Below, piece by piece: positions 15,101 through 21,706 of a stretch of 25,280 nucleotides of DNA (position 1 is its first letter; each line of letters opens with the position of its first letter). The position numbers and the translations under genes are program-made. The notes under the pieces are model-generated. The model worked only from the letters and a program-made list of their open reading frames with translations. It searched no databases and was not told the origin of the DNA. Origin of the DNA: a virus; IMG/VR virus record IMGVR_UViG_3300037189_000949, positions 1 through 25,280 of that record. One strand, written 5' to 3'.

Positions 15101-16401
15101 AATAAACTAGCACCAATTGTTCCTGAATTAGCATATACATTACCTGCTGTTACATTGGCACTTACTGCTAATGAACTTAATGTACCTACTGATGTAATAT
15201 TTGGCTGAGCCGCAGTGTAAACTGTACCTGCTACTAATGCATTAGCAACTTGACCACTGACATTAGCACCCGCTACAGCATTAGCAGTTGTAGCATAAGC
15301 GACTGCTCCGCTTACATTAGCACCCGCTACAGCATTAGCAGTTGCGGCAAATGTAACTTGACCACTGACATTAGCACCCGCTACAGCATTGGCTGTTGTA
15401 GCAAACGCAACTGCACCTGACACATTGGCGCCAGCTACTGCATTAGCAACTGTTGCATATGCTACTGCTCCGCTTACATTAGCACCCGCTACAGCATTAG
15501 CAGTTGCGGCATATAATACTTGACCATTAACGTTTGCACCTTGAATATTGCTTAGGTTGTTGCCACTACCAATAAAGAAGTTAGCAGTAACTGCATTACC
15601 AAGACTTGGATTTACTACGGCAGTAACCGCTAAACTTGTTAGTGTACCTACACTTGTAATGTTTGGTTGTGATGCTGTATAAACTGTTCCGGCTACTAGT
15701 GCATTACCTACTTGACCTGATACGTTGGCACCAGCTACGCTATTAGCAGTTGCGGCAAAATTTACTTGTCCACTAACATTAGCGCCGGCTACATTGTTTG
15801 CTACGTTAGCAAAATTTACTTGTCCGCTTACATTAGCACCAGCTACAGCATTAGCAGTTGCCGCATAATTTACTTGTCCGCTTACATTAGCACCTGCTAC
15901 AGCATTAGCAGTTGCGGCAAAATTTACTTGTCCACTTACATTAGCACCGGCTACTGTATTAGCTGTTGTAGCAAATGTAACTGCACCTGATACATTAGCG
16001 CCGGCTACTGCATTGGCTGTCGTAGCAAACGCAACTGCACCTGACACGTTAGCACCAGCAATGCTGTTAGCAGTTGCGGCATATGCAACTTCACCCGATA
16101 CATTACTACCTTGGATATTACTTAAATTATTACCACTACCAATAAAGAAATTAGCAGTTACAGCATTACCTAAATTAGCATTAGTTACTGCAATATTACC
16201 TACTAACGTTAGTAAACTTGTGGTACTGTTAAAAGTAAAATTGGAGCTAGCTCCAAAGTTACATGCATTATTAAATTGAACTTGTGTGTTACTACCAGCA
16301 ATCTTTCCATCTACATAACTTTTAGTAGTAGCATCACTACTACTAGAAGGGTCTAACATATTCTTAATCTGTGTTGGGGTACCCCAAGTGAATGTTGCCA
16401 T
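9187..16401 (-). CDS. Giant repetitive tail-fibre-like protein (2404 aa)
   Basis: A very long Gly/Asn/Thr/Ala/Val-rich protein, almost certainly an extended beta-structured fibre on the virion surface. After MATFTWGTPTQIKN come 12 full copies of an 18-residue repeat near GANVSGQVNFAATANAVA, in blocks at about 98-223 and 288-377. Then about 17 copies of LTTAAQPNITSVGTLSSLAV-like units alternate with TGN.xxGNL strands. Four modules start (S/G)NTQVQFN (near residue 37 and in the C-terminal half), one has DLGSAVKRWNDIY (about 1550), and two near-identical 90-residue segments contain LLHYYTTQPVDAFMGW. The C-terminus (WRNLYVGDVNMN, GLYLRNNDNGNKY) is non-repetitive and may bind a receptor or attach to the tail. 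No S74 chaperone or lyase motif is seen. AGGA precedes the ATG. With no late octamer and a 17-bp gap, it is co-transcribed with the 1392-aa gene. Confidence 0.8.
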   Translation of the reverse strand: MATFTWGTPTQIKNMLDPSSSSDATTKSYVDGKIAGSNTQVQFNNACNFGASSNFTFNSTTSLLTLVGNIAVTNANLGNAVTANFFIGSGNNLSNIQGSNVSGEVAYAATANSIAGANVSGAVAFATTANAVAGANVSGAVTFATTANTVAGANVSGQVNFAATANAVAGANVSGQVNYAATANAVAGANVSGQVNFANVANNVAGANVSGQVNFAATANSVAGANVSGQVGNALVAGTVYTASQPNITSVGTLTSLAVTAVVNPSLGNAVTANFFIGSGNNLSNIQGANVNGQVLYAATANAVAGANVSGAVAYATVANAVAGANVSGAVAFATTANAVAGANVSGQVTFAATANAVAGANVSGAVAYATTANAVAGANVSGQVANALVAGTVYTAAQPNITSVGTLSSLAVSANVTAGNVYANSGTIGASLLTGTLTTAAQPNITSVGTLRDTILGSSNSLSGGNLVSATYLGGTLTTATQPNITSVGTLSSLAVTANVIAGNVYANGGTIGATLVNGTLTTVAQPNITSVGTLGNLSVTSNITAGNIESTGALKGGALTVQDTIINGNLTVTGTTAYADVATLNVKDPVIEQGGNPNGVALSSNDGKDRGQLLHYYTTQPVDAFMGWKNNNAEFTFASEASITTNNVTIAKLGNVRAGNAIFSNLVTANYFTGTLTTAAQPNITSTGTLTSLAVSGDETVGGNLGVTGNISVTGYISTNANLSVATNITAINVYANSGTIKATNITGTLTTNAQPNVTSVGTLDSLSVTGNISTSANLSVTSNITSGNIYANAGTIKASLLTGTVTTNAQPNITSVGTLSEINITGNTLTGNLTVNNTLTLNTLTVTDISINGNLAVKDSLVELGGNPNGTPLALNDAKDRGTLLHYYTTTPVDAFMGWKTSSSEFVLASSATTLNNAITVVTYGNLRAGNAVFSNLITANYFTGTLTTGQQPNITQTGTLGTLNVTGNIQSGNASLGNLITGNYIQGVLTTAAQPNITSLGTVSSLDSTGNITAGNVYANLGTVGASLLTGNLTTANQPNITNIGTLGNLNVSGNTVSGNLYANTGTVRGSLLTGTLTTAAQPNITSVGTLSSLAVTANTTTGNISISGNANTTNLGVSGVLVMTGNLSAGNISTPGILTVTGNASAGNISTGGLLNVTSTATVGSLSTSGVVTATGNVSGGNLTTGGALSVTGNANVGNIGATAGVFTGTITGGNIYANSGTVRGSLLTGTLTTASQPNITSIGSLSSLTVTGNIVSGNANLGNTLIANYIQGTLITASQPNITAIGTLTTLTVTGTATVGGLNLTGDLSAPNITASGTLTVIGDSNLGNLGLSGFTTVTGAITGGSLTTSGTLSVTGNSSISNLSASGTITATGNVTGGNLRTGGNITATNTITGGNLTTGGTLSVTGNASAGNISTVGTFTSTGNANVGNLGTSGLITATGTITGGNLTTAGRLTVTSNANVGNIGATAGVFTGAITGSTTLNVTGNANVGNLGATAGVFTGNVSAGNITASGALIVTGNITIGSSGVLHGQLGVLTVDADIIPTSNITYDLGSAVKRWNDIYANTTVFLGNASIVASDTTITMSNAFSANGITSTGNLSVSGKTSLGSVANVSITGGSSGLVLSTDGSGNLSWINQTTPSGSNTQVQFNDNGSFAGSSSLTFNKTTGNLSATLLTGTLTTAAQPNITSVGILTSLGVSGNITGANIKSNGLANITGTANVGNLVTAGIVTATGNVTGGNLVTGGDANVTGTVSAGTITSSGSITGTGNIAGGNLTTSGNVTANNISVTSNVTVTKSVNTGDLTSANITGSGYANVTGNIISGGFIFANSGNIQGNNITVTRTLTTANVSATTNISTVDLSATGNINFTSTSNVSLGAVANLHISGGTANYILKTDGLGNLSWINPASTLASAGNTQVQFNDSGSLAGSGSFTFNKNTGVVAATQFNGSGAGLTNIPSANIVGTVANANYAAYAGNVTIAAQSNITTLGTLGNLFVTDDSNLGNLTVSKITNLGPVANVKITGGNDGYILKTDGTGNLTWIAAPDTHPGGSTTQVQFNDGGVFAGNSGFTFDKSSGKLFATHFSGTAGNLTSIPAGNLTGTIPDTVTIAGTVANATQSNVANYASNVTGHTQSNITAVGTLTRLRVSNAGYNETDAFGIVGTHQSGYFSTTTSSFWITSAPNAIVTTPGTPPVNPGSGFEIDHDINQVTFLNAGYQTVTVNPKGDFKPKTSSAGGTLVNNLGGKAGGTDYVTNITGTPAAPVAYGLTDYYQVTQDATSGSGTGALFEIYTVTAIGGQAYAVIVNDPGHGYADGDTVTIHGANLGGATPANNLTFTVSQTWDAYWRNLYVGDVNMNNGTGNWTLMAGSDGLYLRNNDNGNKYKITMTAVPSGGPTPLG
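13557..13824 (-). repeat. Duplicated 90-residue fibre module, copy 2
   Basis: Encodes AVKDSLVELGGNPNGTPLAL, NDAKDRGTLLHYYTTTPVDA, FMGWK and NLRAGNAVFSNLITANYF, clearly homologous to 14375-14643. About 820 bp separate the copies, with LTTAAQPNIT-type units between. Boundaries are approximate. Confidence 0.75.
14375..14643 (-). repeat. Duplicated 90-residue fibre module, copy 1
   Basis: Encodes NVKDPVIEQGGNPNGVALSS, NDGKDRGQLLHYYTTQPVDA, FMGWK and NVRAGNAIFSNLVTANYF. It is the only other occurrence of the LLHYY...PVDAFMGW module in the window. Confidence 0.75.
15271..15540 (-). repeat. Five tandem 54-bp repeats in the 2404-aa fibre gene
   Basis: Each unit encodes 18 residues near GANVSGAVAYATTANAVA (residues about 288-377). 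A sixth, hybrid unit runs into ALVAGTVYTAAQPNITSVGT. The block is framed by the same flanks (FFIGSGNNLSNIQ before, ALVAGTVYTA after) as the larger block, so the whole cassette has been duplicated. Confidence 0.88.
15733..16110 (-). repeat. Seven tandem 54-bp repeats in the 2404-aa fibre gene
   Basis: Seven 18-residue units near GANVSGQVNFAATANAVA (residues about 98-223), with an eighth hybrid unit at the 3' side. Units differ mainly at positions 6-11 (QVNFAA, AVAFAT, AVTFAT, EVAYAA). Synonymous differences between units show that the array is not freshly amplified as a whole. Confidence 0.88.
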
Positions 16402-16418
16402 TTTTTATTTTCCTGTTA

Positions 16419-19400
16419 TTATGTAGTCACTGATATTTTTAGTGCGGCACTGAAGTTGGTAAATCCATATACTTGATATGTATATCCACCAATAGTTTGA
16501 TTTAGATATGTTGCATCAGGTGTATCAGCTACAGTAAATCCTTGGTCAACGTGTTGGAATGTATGTGATGTGCTTACTCCAGGAACTGCTAGCCACAAAT
16601 AGTTAGATGCGGTAGTTGAAGTATTTGCCCCGTCACCTACTGCATAAGCCTTTGTTAAATATGAATCACCTGTGATGAAGTTAGGATTAGCACTGCTTCC
16701 AGTAATCTTATAGAATAAAGGATAGTATTTAGTTGCGGCATTCAATGTAGTAGATGTAGCCACTGTTGATGTTCCAGCAGTGACGTTTGCACCAATACCA
16801 ACATAATCGGTTGTACTAATTGTATAGCTAACTGAACTGTCTAGTGATACAGATGTACCTGATGTTCCGCCAACTGAAGATAATGTACCTGTTACTGTAG
16901 GATTACTTACTTGTGTATATTTTACATTACCACTGTTAACTGTACCAGTCAACGATGAATTCCAGTTGAATGATTGATTAACGTTCCAGAAAGGAACAGA
17001 AGAAGATGTCCAACTTCCACTAAAGCTAATATTAAATGCTGAGTATGGGTTGTTTGTTAAATTAGTACCAGATGTATTAAACTGACCACGATTTGTAGTC
17101 AATGTTGCAGAGATAGTTACTGGACTTGGTGCTACTGTTTGTGCGCTTGCCGCAAACAAACTAGCAGGAATAGAATAAGTTCCGCCTGCGTTAGTTGCAA
17201 TATTCAAGCTTGCTAAATTAGCACCAGAAATTACTGTACTACCGACAACAATAGAATCAGTAGCAGTATTAACTGCAAATGTAGCATTGGCTAATGTCAA
17301 TGTAAGTGTGATATCACGTGTGTTTACAATACTTGCTACACCATTAGTGTATGCGTTCTTGCTTGTACCACCACTAGACCATGTATCTGACATACTAAAC
17401 GATACTGGACCTAATTGACGTAATGTAAATACACCTGCTGGATAAGTTACATTGCTATAGTCTACATCAAATACTAATGCAGAACCTGCTACTAAGTTAT
17501 TGATTGTAGATACAGCATATGCTTTTCCACTACCAAATATCAATCCGCCTGCACCATCAGATATTAACGCTTGTCCTACAGTACCACCGGGTAATTTTAA
17601 ACTTGTAGCACTTAGTGTACCGGCAACATTTACACCAGTTGATGATACTACTGCTACGTTAGATGTTCCACCTACTGATACCGTAACGTTACCACCGCTT
17701 GATGATACGCTTACGTTACTTGTACCGTTGAAAATACTATTCGGACTTAATGTAATCCATTGTACACCCGTACCTGTTGTGCTTAGTACTTGTCCATTAA
17801 CTCCAACTGAACCATTGATATTAATTGGTGTAGTAGTTGTCAAGTAGATATTACCCGCAACGCTAACGCTATTTGCAGATATAGTACCATTACCAAAAGT
17901 AGAATAAACAGTAGAATTACCAACTGCTAAGTCAGTCAATCTACCCACACTAGTTACATTAGGTTGAGCCGCTGTTGTTAATGATCCTGCTAATTTTGAT
18001 GCACCAACTGTACCACTGTTAGCGTATACATTGCCGGCTATTACATTACCGGTTACGTCTGCATTACCAGTAGCTGAAAGATTACCGGTTATAGAGTTAC
18101 CTGAAATTACATTTGCAGTAGTTGATAAATTACCACTGATAGATAATGCACCATTTACATCAGTAGATAGTGTTCCGGCAGCACCCAAATAAATTGTGCT
18201 ACCAGATAGATATAAATCTTTCCAACGCTGTGTTGGTGATCCTAAATTGTATGTTACATTTGCGCTTGGCAACAACGCACCAGTAATATTACCAGTGATT
18301 GCTAAGTTAGATACAGATGTATTTGCACCTACAGTTAAATTACCAGAAGTTGATAAGTTACCAGAGCTTACGTTACCACTAAACGTGCCTCTGCCAGTAG
18401 AAATATTACCAGATGTTATATTACCAGTTACTGTTAAATTATCAGTAGTACTAATTGCGCCAACTGCTACAACAGCACCTACGTTTAAGTTACCTACTGC
18501 GGCATTACCAGTAACAGTTAGATTACCTGTTGCGTATAGATTTGCCCCAGCACTTATGTTACCAGTAGTACTGATATTACCTGCGTTAATGGTACCTATT
18601 ATAGCAGTAGCGTTAACAGTTAGTGTATTAGTAGTTGTTAAATTAGAAACACTAACGTTTAATCCACTTACGTTGCTTGTAAATACACCGGCTGTTGCAC
18701 CTATGTTACCTACGTTTGCATTACCTGTAACACTTAGTGCTCCTGTTGTATTTAAATTAGCACCAATCACGTTACCGGCTGCTACTATTAATCCAGGAGT
18801 ACCTAAATTACCTACGTTTGCATTACCCGTAACTGCAATGCTTGTCAATGTACCAACTGATGTAATATTAGGTTGTGCGGCTGTTGTGACAGTACCTGCT
18901 TTAGTTGCATTACCTACAGTTCCGGTGACGTTTGCACCAGTTAAATTACTTAAGTTTGCACCATCACCTGCTACTGACAATGTAGTTAACAAGCCTGAAA
19001 CTTTATTAAATGCTAATCTAGCATTACCACCAAATACACCATTGTCATTAAATTGAACATATGTATCAACACCGCCGGGGTTAGTAATAACTTGTTGTGT
19101 TGGTAACCAGTTAAGACCTGAACCATCAGATTTAACTGTTAATACATAATTTGCTGTGATGCCACCTATTGTTAGATTACCTACATTACCTAAATCAACT
19201 GGACCTCTAACGGTTAAGTCAACTAATGTACCGACATTAGTAATATTAGGTTGATCTCCTGTTGTTAATGTACCCGTAACATAATTAGCAGTTGCAATAT
19301 TACCTAAATTAGCATTGCCAACGTTTAAATTACCCGCAATAGTTGCAGTTGTACCATCTGATGTAATAGATTGTGCGTTTAACGAAATTGAATTACCAAC

Positions 19401-20597
19401 AAATACATCTTTCCAATTCTGCGAACTTGATCCTAAGTTAATAGTTACATTAGCATTTGGTGTTAAATTAGAAGTTACATTAGCAACAATATTTAAGTTA
19501 CCTACATTGGCTGTACCTGCTGTTCTTATATTACCTGCGTTTAAATTACCAACTATATTAGCAATACCTGAGATGTTTGTATTTCCTGCATTTACATTAC
19601 CAGTAATAGCGGCTGTCGTTGTAGCAGTGATACTAGTGAATGCACCAGTATTAGGTGTAGTTGCACCAATACTACCTGTTACAGGACCTCTAAAGCTATT
19701 AGCAGTTACTACGTTAGCAACTAAGTTACCACCAATTGTTAATTGATTTGTGATTCTACTGAATGTTAAGTTAGCACTACCAGCAAAGCCGCCTGTACCG
19801 TCATTCAATTGAATTTGATTGTTTGAACCACCTGGACTACCTGTACCTTGACTATAGAATGAAACTGTTACTAAACTGTTAGCATCATAAGTAGCAGTAG
19901 TAAAACTTGTACTATCAACTGCTATTGAAAACGCAGTATCTTTGTACAAAGAAAAACTAGTATTATCAATACGCTGGGCATAAAACTTGTTAGTACCGCT
20001 TTCACCTGCTGTTCTGATTTGTGTCATTCCACCAATACCAGAAATAGTAATAGGCACACCAGTTGTAATTTGATTATTGGCGCTAGTTGTGACAACTGCA
20101 GGATTTGCTTTTGATATATTAGTGATTTGATATTGGATAATACCAGCGCTTGTCCAAGATAAATTACCTTGACCGTCTGTTTGTAACACATATCCGTTGA
20201 TACCACCGGTTACTTTGATATTAGCCGCATCACCTAAATGTACACCATATCCTGGTATAATTGTAGTATTACTTGCATCTAACACATTTCCACCAGCATT
20301 GACCCAAGTGTTTCCGTCTGCTGCCAGAACCATTACTTGTCCTGGATAAGTGTTTGCTAAGTTAAGAGCAGTATTAGCACCACCTTCTAGTTTAGCGTAT
20401 TGTAATGTGGATACTTCTGTTAATATTTCAACTTGGGTAGTCGTACTGTTGTTTGCAGGGGGATGTAACAGTGGATCGTTACCAATATACAGCTTTTGCT
20501 CGTCTGTGGCAAAGCCTAGTTCGCCCTCAGACAGTTGAGGCAAATCTACATTTGCCCCTGTACGGTGTTGAATTTTTGAAATCTGAATTATGGCCAT
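16419..20597 (-). CDS. Large tail-fibre-like protein (1392 aa) with Mtd-type N-terminus
   Basis: The N-terminus, MAIIQISKIQHRTGANVDLP then QLSEGELGFATDEQKLYIGN, fits the domain found at the start of many phage fibres (Mtd_N-like: 'RxG...LxEGElGfatDt.kLyIG'), which attaches the fibre to the tail. The middle has two QVQFN-type modules (NNQIQLNDGTGGFAGSANLT; YVQFNDNGVFGGN), two LGS..RWKD modules (NLGSSSQNWKDVFVG; NLGSPTQRWKDLYLSG), three QPN(I/V)TSVGTL units and many TGNxxVGNL strands, as in the 2404-aa fibre. From about residue 1000 the C-terminal 390 residues are not repetitive and end in YLNQTIGGYTYQVYGF, the likely tip or receptor-binding part. The late promoter and a start-codon hairpin lie just upstream; the 2404-aa gene follows after 17 bp. 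Confidence 0.82.
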   Translation of the reverse strand: MAIIQISKIQHRTGANVDLPQLSEGELGFATDEQKLYIGNDPLLHPPANNSTTTQVEILTEVSTLQYAKLEGGANTALNLANTYPGQVMVLAADGNTWVNAGGNVLDASNTTIIPGYGVHLGDAANIKVTGGINGYVLQTDGQGNLSWTSAGIIQYQITNISKANPAVVTTSANNQITTGVPITISGIGGMTQIRTAGESGTNKFYAQRIDNTSFSLYKDTAFSIAVDSTSFTTATYDANSLVTVSFYSQGTGSPGGSNNQIQLNDGTGGFAGSANLTFSRITNQLTIGGNLVANVVTANSFRGPVTGSIGATTPNTGAFTSITATTTAAITGNVNAGNTNISGIANIVGNLNAGNIRTAGTANVGNLNIVANVTSNLTPNANVTINLGSSSQNWKDVFVGNSISLNAQSITSDGTTATIAGNLNVGNANLGNIATANYVTGTLTTGDQPNITNVGTLVDLTVRGPVDLGNVGNLTIGGITANYVLTVKSDGSGLNWLPTQQVITNPGGVDTYVQFNDNGVFGGNARLAFNKVSGLLTTLSVAGDGANLSNLTGANVTGTVGNATKAGTVTTAAQPNITSVGTLTSIAVTGNANVGNLGTPGLIVAAGNVIGANLNTTGALSVTGNANVGNIGATAGVFTSNVSGLNVSVSNLTTTNTLTVNATAIIGTINAGNISTTGNISAGANLYATGNLTVTGNAAVGNLNVGAVVAVGAISTTDNLTVTGNITSGNISTGRGTFSGNVSSGNLSTSGNLTVGANTSVSNLAITGNITGALLPSANVTYNLGSPTQRWKDLYLSGSTIYLGAAGTLSTDVNGALSISGNLSTTANVISGNSITGNLSATGNADVTGNVIAGNVYANSGTVGASKLAGSLTTAAQPNVTSVGRLTDLAVGNSTVYSTFGNGTISANSVSVAGNIYLTTTTPININGSVGVNGQVLSTTGTGVQWITLSPNSIFNGTSNVSVSSSGGNVTVSVGGTSNVAVVSSTGVNVAGTLSATSLKLPGGTVGQALISDGAGGLIFGSGKAYAVSTINNLVAGSALVFDVDYSNVTYPAGVFTLRQLGPVSFSMSDTWSSGGTSKNAYTNGVASIVNTRDITLTLTLANATFAVNTATDSIVVGSTVISGANLASLNIATNAGGTYSIPASLFAASAQTVAPSPVTISATLTTNRGQFNTSGTNLTNNPYSAFNISFSGSWTSSSVPFWNVNQSFNWNSSLTGTVNSGNVKYTQVSNPTVTGTLSSVGGTSGTSVSLDSSVSYTISTTDYVGIGANVTAGTSTVATSTTLNAATKYYPLFYKITGSSANPNFITGDSYLTKAYAVGDGANTSTTASNYLWLAVPGVSTSHTFQHVDQGFTVADTPDATYLNQTIGGYTYQVYGFTNFSAALKISVTT

Positions 20598-20631
20598 AGT
20601 ATATTTTTCTTAAGGAAAGATTATATACTAT
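20596..20631 (-). promoter_or_regulatory. 9-bp hairpin over the fibre gene start codon, overlapping its late promoter
   Basis: ATAGTATAT (20596-20604 on plus) and ATATACTAT (20623-20631) are perfectly complementary around an 18-nt loop. In minus-strand RNA the 3' arm includes the first two bases of the AUG. The 5' arm overlaps the late octamer (20629-20636), whose T4-spaced start is 20623, the last base of that arm. Late RNA cannot form the stem, while read-through from the upstream early exonuclease gene can. The stem is A/U-rich, so its strength is uncertain. Confidence 0.6.
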
Positions 20632-20636
20632 TTATC
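20629..20636 (-). promoter_or_regulatory. Late promoter GATAAATA for the two fibre genes
   Basis: Exact octamer 32 bases before the ATG at 20597, in the 57-bp gap after the exonuclease gene. No second octamer precedes the 2404-aa gene, so this promoter probably serves both giant genes. The leader carries only a weak Shine-Dalgarno (AAGAAA). Confidence 0.7.
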
Positions 20637-20654
20637 AATCTAAAGTAGATTGGA

Positions 20655-21341
20655 CTAGAGGTATTTCAGATAGAATCCCTCACATCGTTTGAACCACATG
20701 TCTGTGTACTTGTCAAATTCAGCACCCTCAATGATGAATTCTTGATATTCATTGGCAGCTGAACACATAAAAATGACACCTTTACGTATCTTTGTACCAT
20801 GCACTTCGTTATGTGCATTAGCGTAGGCAGCTAACTGAACAAAGTAGTCATCAATCCATTCACGTTTTTTAGGTTTATTTGTCTGTTTATGATCCATGAT
20901 AGCTTCTGCATTATCATGCACCCCGCACAAGTCTGTTGTACCAGCATAAACTGAAGGGAAGTAAAGCGGAACTTCTGTACCCCAGTATTCATTACATTTA
21001 GATAGTCCTTGTGCAATGATGCTAGTTGCCATTGCATGACTTTGTATTGAATATGGATTACTTCCGGGTGTACCTATCTCACCTGTCTTAATATAATCTT
21101 CAAGCCACTTGTGCATACGTGTACCGCGACCTGCGGCTTCTGTTGTGATTGCTTGTGCTTGAACAGCGCCAACTCGTTTACGCCAATTAGCCAATGCTTG
21201 TTTAGATTCTTCTGACTTAGTAGCGTCTAATATTGTAGTGACTGAGGGTAGTTTGTTACCATCGGGTGTTGCGTATCTGCGCCCTTCAGGTGTGTCTATG
21301 CGTTTTAATGCTTCGTATTTGAATTTATTAGGATTGTACAT
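20655..21341 (-). CDS. PD-(D/E)XK exonuclease, RecB/Cas4-like
   Basis: A 228-residue single-domain nuclease. Visible motifs in order are LPSVTTILDAT (31-41), G73-T-R-M-H77 (GxxxH), E123 in GTEVPLY, D137 in YAGTTDL, D150-H-K152 (the D-x-K core) and Q169-LAAY173 (QxxxY). This set defines the RecB/Cas4/AddB-type PD-(D/E)XK nucleases. It may degrade host DNA or trim phage DNA ends during recombination; no CRISPR genes are near, so a Cas4 role in spacer uptake is not suggested. A perfect sigma-70 promoter lies directly before the ATG, implying early expression from a nearly leaderless mRNA; no Shine-Dalgarno is present. The gene sits between late genes and runs into the 1392-aa fibre gene without a visible terminator. 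Confidence 0.85.
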   Translation of the reverse strand: MYNPNKFKYEALKRIDTPEGRRYATPDGNKLPSVTTILDATKSEESKQALANWRKRVGAVQAQAITTEAAGRGTRMHKWLEDYIKTGEIGTPGSNPYSIQSHAMATSIIAQGLSKCNEYWGTEVPLYFPSVYAGTTDLCGVHDNAEAIMDHKQTNKPKKREWIDDYFVQLAAYANAHNEVHGTKIRKGVIFMCSAANEYQEFIIEGAEFDKYTDMWFKRCEGFYLKYL

Positions 21342-21348
21342 ATAATCA

Positions 21349-21377
21349 ATTATAGTTGATTATAGTCCAATTGTCAA
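21349..21377 (-). promoter_or_regulatory. Perfect sigma-70 early promoter (TTGACA-17-TATAAT) for the exonuclease
   Basis: On the minus strand TTGACA (21372-21377) and TATAAT (21349-21354) are 17 bp apart. A second TATAAT inside the spacer (21360-21365) has no matching -35. Seven bases (TGATTAT) separate the -10 box from the ATG, so transcription should begin at or next to the start codon. The -35 box is just past the stop codon of the upstream gene. Confidence 0.85.
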
Positions 21378-21379
21378 TT

Positions 21380-21706
21380 CTATTTGGCTGCTTTTTTAGC
21401 CATTTGAGCAACTATTTGCTCTGATTGGTCAGGATCGATAGGTTGTTTTGCTAACACTTGACCTCTGAATATAACTTTATCATCCTCAATGTCTTTGATA
21501 AAGTGAACTAGTGGTTCTTTTTTAATGATATCATAGATATCACTTTTATCTATTACAATTTCGTTCTTACGTAATAGATTTAAAAATGCGTCTGTACTCA
21601 TTGGATCTTCTGAGTTTGCATTCTGAAGGTCGGATTGAAGTTGACTTGTTACCGCAGTCAACTTCACTCTCAACGGATCGTTGTTATCAAACTCAAAAAG
21701 ACGCAT
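21380..21706 (-). CDS. Conserved T4-like phage protein, possibly prohead core
   Basis: A 108-residue protein starting MRLFEFDNNDPLRVKLTAVT, with STDAFLNLLRKNEIVIDKSD in the middle, a short beta segment VIFRGQ, and a Lys/Ala-rich end. Close relatives with this opening and the 'MSTDAFLxLLxKxxIxxDxxDxYDIxKKEPL' pattern are familiar from marine T4-like phages. The MRLFEF/MKLTEF-type N-terminus is shared with the gene just upstream, suggesting related targeting, perhaps packaging into the prohead. The ATG overlaps the upstream TAA (TAATG), so translation is coupled and both use the late promoter at 22450. The precise role is unproven. Confidence 0.65.
   Translation of the reverse strand: MRLFEFDNNDPLRVKLTAVTSQLQSDLQNANSEDPMSTDAFLNLLRKNEIVIDKSDIYDIIKKEPLVHFIKDIEDDKVIFRGQVLAKQPIDPDQSEQIVAQMAKKAAK

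Noticed and set aside
15271-16110. CRISPR-like array
   Set aside because: The 54-bp periodicity is contiguous protein-coding repeat in frame, without spacers.
16402-16418. The two fibre genes as one gene split by a frameshift
   Set aside because: The upstream gene has a proper stop, and the downstream one has its own AGGA site and a distinct N-terminus (MATFTWGTPTQIKN).
20655-21341. Cas4 of a CRISPR system
   Set aside because: The PD-(D/E)XK motifs fit, but no array, cas1/cas2 or the Cas4 four-cysteine Fe-S cluster pattern is present; it is better called a phage RecB-like exonuclease.
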